DNA from: Heloderma charlesbogerti
Taxonomy: Eukaryota; Chordata; Lepidosauria; Squamata; Helodermatidae
Direction: 5' to 3'
Assembly: GCA_026122225.1 (NCBI GenBank)
Contig: JANEZZ010000728.1
Location: 3,534,001 to 3,598,000, forward strand
DNA: 64,000 nt
The first letter of the stretch is position 1; each line of letters starts with the position of its first letter. The notes beneath the pieces were generated by a model, which saw only the letters and a list, made by a program, of their open reading frames with translations, searched no databases and was not told where the DNA came from. A program made the position numbers and the translations under genes. Shown in pieces: positions 54,752 through 61,349 of this stretch.

Positions 54752-55908
54752 GAATATATACCTTGACTTCAGCAAAGCTTTCGACAAAGTGCCCCATGAT
54801 ATCCTGATGAGAAAACTAGCTCAAAGTGGGCTAGATGAAACAATGATCCGGTGGATCCACAGTTGGCTACAGAATCGGACTCAAAGAGTGCTTATCAATG
54901 GGACCTTCTCAAACTCGGGAGAGGTAACGAGTGGGGTACCGCAGGGCTCAGTCCTGGGCCCAGTGTTCTTCAACATTTTTATTAATGACTTGGAGGAGGA
55001 GGTGCAGGGAATGCTGATCAAATTTGCAGATGACACAAAATTGGGCAGGATAGCTAATGCTTTGGAAGACAGAAACAAAATTCAAAGTGATCTGGATAGA
55101 CTGGAGTGCTGGGCAGAAAACAATAGAATGATATTTAATAGGGATAAATGCCAAGTTCTGCACCTAGGAAAAAGAAACCTAATGCACAGTTACAAGATGG
55201 GGGATACGTGGCTCAACCACACTACAAGCGAGAAGGATCTTGGAATTGTTGTCGATCACAAGCTGAATATGAGCCAACAATGTGATATGGCTGCAAAAAA
55301 GGCCAATGCTCTTTTGGGCTGCATTAATAGAAGCATAGCTTCCAAATCCTGGGAAGTACTAGTTCCCCTCTACTCAGCACTGGTTAGGCCTCATCTGGAG
55401 TACTGTGTCCAGTTCTGGGCACCACACTTTAAGAAGGATGCAGACAAACTGGAGAGGGTTCAGAGGAGGGCAACAAAGATGATCAGGGGACTGGAAACAA
55501 AGCCCTATGAAGAGAGACTGAAAGAACTGGGCATGTTTAGCCTTGAGAAGAGAAGACTGAGGGGAGATATGATAGCACTCTTCAAGTACTTGAAAGGTTG
55601 TCACAGAGAAGAAGGCCAGGATCTCTTCTTGATCATCCCAGAGTGCAGGACACGGAATAATGGGCTCAAGTGACAGGAAGCCAGATTCCGGCTGAACATC
55701 AGGAAAAACTTCCTGACTGTAAGAGCAATACGACAATGGAACCAATTACCTGGGGAGGTGGTGGGCTCTCCCACACTGGAGGCCTTCAAGACGAGGCTGG
55801 ACAGCCATTTGTCAGGGATGCTCTGACTTGGATTCCTGCGTTGAGCAGGGGGTTGGACCCGATGGCCTTGTAGGCCATCCAACCCTACTATTCTATGATT
55901 CTATGATT
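54752..55908 (+). mobile_element. CR1 LINE, 5'-truncated
   Basis: It starts within RT motif A and ends with gggttggacccgatggcctt, tctatgattctatgatt and the ATTCTATG-type octamer repeat that is the CR1 3' hallmark. It is about 1.15 kb; a full-length CR1 would be several kb. Confidence 0.93.
54762..55673 (+). pseudogene. CR1 ORF2 reverse transcriptase fragment
   Basis: The open frame reads YLDFSKAFDKVPHD (motif A), GVPQGSVLGPVFFNIFINDL (motif B), FADDTKL (motif C), then SEKDLGIVVDHKLNMS, LVRPHLEYCVQFWAPHF and LERVQRRATKMI, to a TGA at 55671-55673. In the same frame past the TGA it continues QEARFRLNIRKNFLTVRAI and on to a second TGA near 55827, which looks like the natural ORF end. So one nonsense change (probably from TTA) is the only visible break in the remaining part. 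RT would copy CR1 RNA at the target site, but this copy lacks its endonuclease. Confidence 0.9.
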
Positions 55909-56394
55909 AGATGGGGAGAGTTTTTCCTCTGAGATATTGTGTGGACTTTACTGTTGTAGCATTATTCTTATTATAGTTTATCTTGGTATATAATTGTAGC
56001 AAGGGTACGTTGAGTAGACCAAAAAGGTCACATACATTATCTTGTAATAATCCTTACCACAACCCTAAAAGGTAGCTCAGTATTATTATACTCATTGTGC
56101 AGATGGGACTGTTAAGACAGTTGCTTGCCTTAATACCACTTTGTGACTTCAATAAATTTAAAAGCAGGGGCTTCCTGATTTGGAAGTTAGTCTTTTAGGC
56201 AACACAACAAGCTGTAATTACCAAGTGTGACTTGGGCTTACATTTACTGAAACAATGTGATGTAACTCCATGTATGGAGTTTAGGATTACATTTCACTTA
56301 TACAGTTAAGTATATAATAGATTGATAGTATGACAGCCTTCCATAAATGAATGCTCCATATCAGATTTTCTACTAGGTCAAAATAAATAACGGT
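55909..56394. other. Intergenic, nothing recognised
   Basis: No repeat or coding evidence. Confidence 0.3.
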
Positions 56395-56517
56395 CAAATC
56401 CTATGCATGTTTAGACAGAAAAAATTATACAACTCCCAGCATTCCCCAGCCAATATTGCTGACTGGGGAATGCTGGGAGTTGTAGGATTTTTTTCTGCTT
56501 AAACATACATAGGATTG
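56395..56517. mobile_element. Palindromic MITE, family A, copy 2
   Basis: The left arm, caaatcctatgcatgtttag followed by acagaaaaaattatacaact and cccagcattccccag, is mirrored by ctggggaatgctgggagttg followed by taggatttttttctgcttaa and 'acatacataggattg'. It is close to the copy at 395-520. Confidence 0.85.
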
Positions 56518-56953
56518 CACCCTAAAACACTATAAATACCATGATATACAAAAACCTGACTCCATAGAAAGGTTAGCCATGAGGGAACGTGGCTCTCAGG
56601 CTGAAAAAGATTCCCCACCTCTGCCATAGGACAAATGACATTTGTTTTTCCAGTGGTCCTTACTTATAGGAAAAATTCAGGCCATGAGAAGGTTGGGCTT
56701 CTAGTATCTAATTCTGTATCAACACAAGACTGTGGGCATCTAGTCATGGCTATTATTGGACTCAAAACCTACTTAGTCACAGAACCTCAGAGTTGGCAGG
56801 GTCCAAGGCAGGAACACTATATGACTGCTGGTAAGCCACTCAAGTGCAAAGCTCTCAGGAAGGTTGGCAACACGTTTCTCCCAAGGGGTTTTTTTTTTTT
56901 AATACTGAGGTTCTACGATATATGCATCTGGCAAAATGGGCATAGTCCACTAA

Positions 56954-56983
56954 ATGTGTGTGTGTGTGTGTGTGTGTGTGTGG
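56954..56983. repeat. (TG)n microsatellite
   Basis: An uninterrupted tgtgtg run of about 28 bases, ending tggtg. Confidence 0.95.
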
Positions 56984-57917
56984 TGTATAGAAAGACAGAC
57001 AGATAGTGTGGACTACTGCCCACTTTGTCGGCGGCATGAATTATGCTTCCAAGAAAGTATATTTCCTATGACAGACTGTCACGGTCCACTTGCTCCAAGG
57101 TTTTTCAGAACCAGTTGGCAAAGTCGAGATATCCGCTGCCCGAGTTAAATGCGGAGCACTGTCCCAGCCAAAGAGCTGCCGGCCAACAGCGACACGTTAA
57201 CTCCTCCATCCAGTAGCCGTGCATCTACTCGCCCCCAAGGCGCACGGACGTCTTCCGCGAGGACACCTGCAGCGGGGCTTTCTGCAGCCCTCTGCTTTGG
57301 TCCTTTCGCTTTCCGGCAAGCGCGTCCGGCTTGCTCGCCTCCGCCACCTTCCCCGCGCAGCAGCGGGCACACGGAGGGGCCGAGCCAGGCGCTCGGCTCC
57401 CCTTGCCCGCGCAGCGCTTAAGGCGCGCGCCCGGGGGGCCGCCGGCGTTCCCGACCGGCGGGCGGTCCGAGGAGCGCGTGGCTACTTGCCGCCCTGCCGT
57501 GGGGGTGACCTTCAGCGAACCTGGGGCGGCACCTGTCCGGGCGGAAGGGAGGGGAGGAAGGCGTGGGGTGTCGCCGCCCGCCTGCTCTTTCTGGCTGGCG
57601 CAGGCGGGGAGTCACCGACGGGGACTGCCCAGTGCGCTGCGCCCGGGCACTGCCCTTCTCCTTGCCGCCTCAGCGTGCGCCTGTGGGCGCGTGCGCTGCT
57701 GGGCACGGCGAAGCGGCTCGAGGAGGGAGGGCGAGGAGGGAGTCGCGAGCTGGCAGTGGCCCCGAGGTGACCTCGCCTGGTGGGCAAGGAGACAAAACGC
57801 CGAGGAGGAGCCAGCCAGGTGCTCGAGCCGCCCTCCTCCTTCCCGCGTGCCCCCGACTGTCTCCCCCTGCAGGCAGCGAGGGCAGGCAGGGCCACCGCCA
57901 CCGCCACCGCCACCGCC

Positions 57918-57965
57918 ATGCTCGACGCGAGCCGGACGCCGGCTCGCTCTCCAGCTGAGCGGTGA
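57918..57965 (+). CDS. Upstream ORF in SLC9A2 5' UTR (15 codons)
   Basis: The ATG at 57918 sits in ccaccgccatg, with a purine at -3, and reads MLDASRTPARSPAER before TGA at 57963-57965, 24 bases ahead of the SLC9A2 start. If the mRNA begins upstream of it, this would be a translation-attenuating upstream ORF. The main ATG has T at -3 and G at +4, a weaker context. Confidence 0.5.
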   Translation: MLDASRTPARSPAER

Positions 57966-57989
57966 GGAAGAGCGGCAAGGCGCGGCTCA

Positions 57990-58272
57990 ATGGGGGCGTC
58001 TTGGCGAGTGCTCGGGCTCGGCCCCTTGCCGCTCCTGCTGGCTTGGCTTCTGCCGCACGGCGCCTCCGTTTCCGCCCTCTCGGGAAGCGGGCTGCCCGAG
58101 CCGGCTGCAATGATGGGCATCAGCCCCAGCCCCAGAGCGGAGACCCTGCAGGCGCCAAGCGGGACCCCTTTCGAGGAGACGAGGCTTCAAGTCTTCACCT
58201 TGGACTACCCCCACGTGCAGATCCCGTTCGAGATCACCCTCTGGATCTTGCTGGCGTCCTTAGCCAAGATCG
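57990..58272 (+). CDS. SLC9A2: SLC9A2 (NHE2) first coding exon
   Basis: NHE2 exchanges extracellular Na+ for intracellular H+ at the (often apical) plasma membrane of epithelia. The exon encodes 94 residues plus one base before the donor ATCG|gtaagt at 58273. It starts [10 protein letters not shown], has a hydrophobic core at about residues 9-22 ([14 protein letters not shown]) resembling a cleavable signal peptide, then a variable luminal segment. It ends [20 protein letters not shown] and [10 protein letters not shown]. The last stretch (residues 66-94) is the highly conserved entry to the first core membrane helix and matches my recollection of mammalian NHE2 almost exactly; NHE4 differs here (VFELDYDYVQIPYE). 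Later exons lie beyond the window. Confidence 0.93.
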
Positions 58273-58379
58273 GTAAGTGACGGAAGTACAAGGAGGCTTT
58301 GAACCCCCACCAGGGCCAGGACGGGAGATTTCAGTTTTTAGTGGGTGACAACGGGGGAGGGGAGGAGAAGTGGAACAGG

Positions 58380-58394
58380 TGTGTGTGTGTGTGG
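58380..58394. repeat. (GT)n microsatellite, short
   Basis: gtgtgtgtgtgtgtg in SLC9A2 intron 1. Confidence 0.9.
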
Positions 58395-58433
58395 TTGTTA
58401 CGGGGGAGGAAGGTAGCACATAATAGGAGCCTT

Positions 58434-58581
58434 TAAACCAGGGTGAGGAACCTGTGGTCCTCCAGATGTCTATGGACTCCAATTTCCATCAGCCCCAGCC
58501 AGGATGGCCACTGGCCAGTGATGATGGGAACTGTAGTCTGACAACATCTGGAGGACCACAGGTTCCCCACTTCTGGTTTAA
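58434..58581. mobile_element. Palindromic MITE, family B, copy 7
   Basis: taaaccagggtgaggaacct followed by gtggtcctccagatgt is mirrored by acatctggaggaccacaggt followed by tccccacttctggttta. It is the longest and best-preserved copy of the family, in SLC9A2 intron 1. Confidence 0.88.
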
Positions 58582-59836
58582 ACTTTAAGTATATCTCTAA
58601 GGAGTCACCCTGAAGCATCCTTTTATGAACAATTACATTCATTAGTGATAAATTTGGCACCTGGTCAACTGTGGCAAAAGAGACCTGGGAAGGCAAATTA
58701 CTGCAGTTCCTCTTCTTCCGACATCATTGAGAAAAATCAGAACAAGAAAAGCCTAGATTCCTAAACTGTAGTGGCTTCACAAGTTTGCATGATAAAGATT
58801 GCTCTCTGTAATTTGTTTTGCATAAAGTGATTGGGGCGGAGTCCTCCTATGAAAGTAGCGACGAAGTAGAAGGCATTTCTTGCTTTTGTGACCACAGAAA
58901 TATTTAGAGATAATGATTGTGTTAGAGGATTCCTGCATAATAACTTTTTGGTGTGAAATCTGATGCCTTTATGCTTTTTGCTGGCAGCTTTTATCTTTGT
59001 TCCTTTAGAAATAGAGTAATTATAAAAAGAAAGAAAGAGGGAGAGAGAGATTCCTGGTCCCTGGAGCATGTATTTCATTATATTTCAAATATTTAGATTA
59101 AAAAAAAAAACGGATGTAAAAATACTGTGCATGTATGTGCAGCATCAGCTATATATAAGGCAGTGGCACACATTGCATATTCAGTAGAAAGCCTCTTATC
59201 AGAATCTCATTCTTATCAACAGTTTTGACATAGTTTTATTGCATGTCACTTAAGTAGCCCAGTTCAGTGTAATCTTATGTAGGTATCATTTCTTTGTTAC
59301 ATCAGAATGCAGTTAATTCCCCCACTAAAATAAATTCGGTTTAATAGTGCATAATTTTGGCTATCACACACCTGTTTTTAAGTGCTATGATTGGTGCCCT
59401 GAAACCACTTACGTGGAGTTCATCTCACTGAGTTCATGAGGTATTCTGAAACATGTGGCCTTGGTTCTAGCATTTTGTTGTGGTGTGTCTCATGCCATCA
59501 AAGCTTAAAGAGGGTAGTGATTAAAGATACGGCCTTCTCTGTAGAGGCATCTCAGTTTTGGAACTATCTCCGCAAGACTCTTTGTATGGTGCTTAGTCTG
59601 TTCTTTCAGTGCCAGGTGAAGACCTTTCACACACACACACACACACACACACCCCCCGGACCTTTTAGATATATCATTTAAAATTCTGTTTTTAACTGGT
59701 CATTTTTCTGTTTTGTTTTGTAAGATTTTATTAGCTTTGTTTTTAACCTCTGTTATTGATTTTATATCACTCTGAGAATTTTTGTACTGAAGAGTGGGAA
59801 ATTAAATATTCAGAATAAACAATATTAAATTAAAGT
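58582..59836. other. SLC9A2 intron 1, nothing recognised except a (CA)n run
   Basis: A cacaca run lies at 59630-59652. At 59530-59610 the text ggccttctctgtagaggcat followed by 'ctcagttttggaactatctc' resembles a LINE ORF end like that at 48645, so 59500-59815 is probably a diverged LINE 3' end on the + strand. Confidence 0.4.
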
Positions 59837-59847
59837 ACCATTCATTC

Positions 59848-60209
59848 TATGGTGCTGGAGAAGACTCTTACGAGTCCCTTGGACTGCAAAGCGGTCAAAT
59901 CAGTCAATCCTAAAGGAAATCAACCCTTACTGCTCATTGGAAGGACAGATACTGAAGCTGCAGCTCAAATATTTTGGCCATCTAATGTGAAGAGAAAAGT
60001 CACTGGAAAAGACCCTGATGCTGGGAAAGATTGAAGGCAAAAGGAGAAGGGGACGGCAGAGGATGTGATGGCTAGATAGCATCACTGATGCAATGAATAT
60101 GAACTTGAGCACGCTCCGGGAGAGAGCAGAAGACAGGAAGGCCTGGTGTGCTATGGTCCATGGGGTCACGAAGAGTCGGACACAACTTAACGACTGAACA
60201 ACAACAACA
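59848..60209 (+). mobile_element. BovB (RTE) LINE 3' fragment
   Basis: It begins at the 'ggtgctggagaagactctta' position of the BovB C-terminal coding region and ends at the acaacaacaa terminus. Target duplication accattcattc flanks it (59837-59847, 60210-60220). The coding segment has stops (for example ctaatgtgaagag, where copy 3 has a codon for Arg). It is 5'-truncated and lies in the sense orientation in SLC9A2 intron 1. Confidence 0.93.
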
Positions 60210-60575
60210 ACCATTCATTCATTGCTTACATGAAACTGTAGCAGTTGGTTCAGCAATGGCTGTAGCAACCATGATTACAAGGGTAATGTGAATTGGCCAC
60301 TCCTTTAATATAGGAGGTTGTATCTAGGATCTGCCTTCCATGGGCAGAAGGCCTCCACTCATGGGAGGTGCTTCTGCCCAATTTGGAGGTATCCCCCTCC
60401 CCCTGCACCTCAACCATTTTCAAAGGGCCAGAGGGGCTGCCACGCAGAGAAGGGGGGCAGGAAAGTCTTTTTGCACTAGCCCAGTTGCGCAAACCTAAAT
60501 CTGGATCCAGCTCACTGACTAGAATGTTGGGTGAGTGGGAGATTTAGGTTCAAGATTCACTGTTTCAGAGCCCTA

Positions 60576-60650
60576 CAATGCAATCTTATGCATGCCCACT
60601 CAATGGGGCTTAATCCCAAGTAACTGTGTATATGGATTGCAGTCCACATT
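60576..60650. mobile_element. Family-D palindromic repeat, partial
   Basis: tgcaatcttatgcatgccca followed by ctcaatggggcttaatccca and 'ggattgcagtcc' form the arms of the family seen at 45388-45475. Confidence 0.55.
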
Positions 60651-60749
60651 TTCTTTCTCTATAGTGGGACTAGTTATTAAGGATATAATGAAGATGTATG
60701 TTATCATACTATAATTAGCACCATCTCAGACTTTTCATTTTATTTATTT

Positions 60750-60920
60750 TCAACTATTCGTTTTTGGCGGGGAGGGGCAAAAATAAATTGCACCTCAAAA
60801 TTGTGGGAAACGGTGAGAATTTTGGAGAAATTTCTCAGGATGTGGGCTTCAATGCTTACCTTACAGTAAGGAGGTGGCTGGTGTGTGTCGGGGTGTTCTT
60901 TGTTTTACAATTTTTATCCC
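60750..60920. mobile_element. Half copy related to the 26.2-kb foldback
   Basis: gagaattttggagaaatttc, aaggaggtggctggtgtgtg and ggggtgttctttgttttaca follow the same order as the left arm at 26184-26287 (agagaatttcaaagaatttt ... ggaggtggctgagggttgtt). The other arm is not found before the BovB start. Confidence 0.4.
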
Positions 60921-61001
60921 ATTCTATCTTTGCTTACCCCTTCATGGATCACTGCCTTGTTGTGGCGAAGGGGCTTGCGTAACTCAGTGAAGCCATAAGC
61001 T

Positions 61002-61304
61002 ATGCCGTGCAGGGCCACCCAAGACGGACAGGTCATGGCAGAGAGTTCTGACAAAATGTGGTCCACTGGAGAAGGAAATGGCAACCCACTCCAGTATTCT
61101 TGCCAAGAAAACCCCATGGAACGTATCACAAGGCTAAAAGATATGACGCCGGAAGATGAGCCCCTCAGGTCGGAAGGTGTCCAATATGCTACTGGGGAAG
61201 AGCAGAGGGTATTTCCAAGTAGCGCCAGAAAGAGTGAAGCGGCTGGGCCAAACCCGAAAGGACATTCAGCTGTGGATGTGTCTGGCGGTGAAAAGAAAAT
61301 CTGA
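61002..61304 (+). pseudogene. BovB copy 4 leader ORF, ended by a nonsense codon
   Basis: The frame reads DGQVMAESSDKMWSTGEGNG, then RVFPSSARKSEA and DVSGGEKKI, and stops at TGA 61302-61304. Copy 3 has CGA (Arg) there (KKIRCCKEQYC), so this is a CGA-to-TGA change, typical of CpG decay. Past the stop the same frame continues without another stop to the window end. The leader's function in BovB is not established. Confidence 0.88.
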
Positions 61305-61349
61305 TGCTGTAAAGAACAATATTGTTTAGGAACCTGGAATGTCAGATCA

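Larger units (their letters stand above)
57120..58300 (+). promoter_or_regulatory. CpG island / promoter and 5' UTR region of SLC9A2
   Basis: Base composition changes abruptly from AT-rich to strongly GC- and CpG-rich (gcgcgc, ccggcg, ggcgcg motifs). Several GC boxes of the ggcggg type and a (CCACCG)n tract (57892-57916) are visible. There is no convincing TATA box, as expected for a CpG-island promoter. The island spans upstream sequence, the presumed 5' UTR and coding exon 1. Many overlapping open frames here on both strands are by-products of GC-rich sequence. The transcription start is not determinable by eye. Confidence 0.75.

Noticed and set aside
57219..58120. Several long overlapping open frames on both strands in the GC-rich block
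   Set aside because: CpG-rich DNA lacks stop codons in all frames. The peptides are Arg/Pro/Gly/Ala-rich with no domain, and the only recognisable coding sequence is SLC9A2 exon 1 at 57990-58272.
60755..60936. Part of BovB copy 4 5' UTR
   Set aside because: Copy 2's target duplication fixes the BovB 5' terminus at ccccttcatgg, so sequence left of 60937 is flank.
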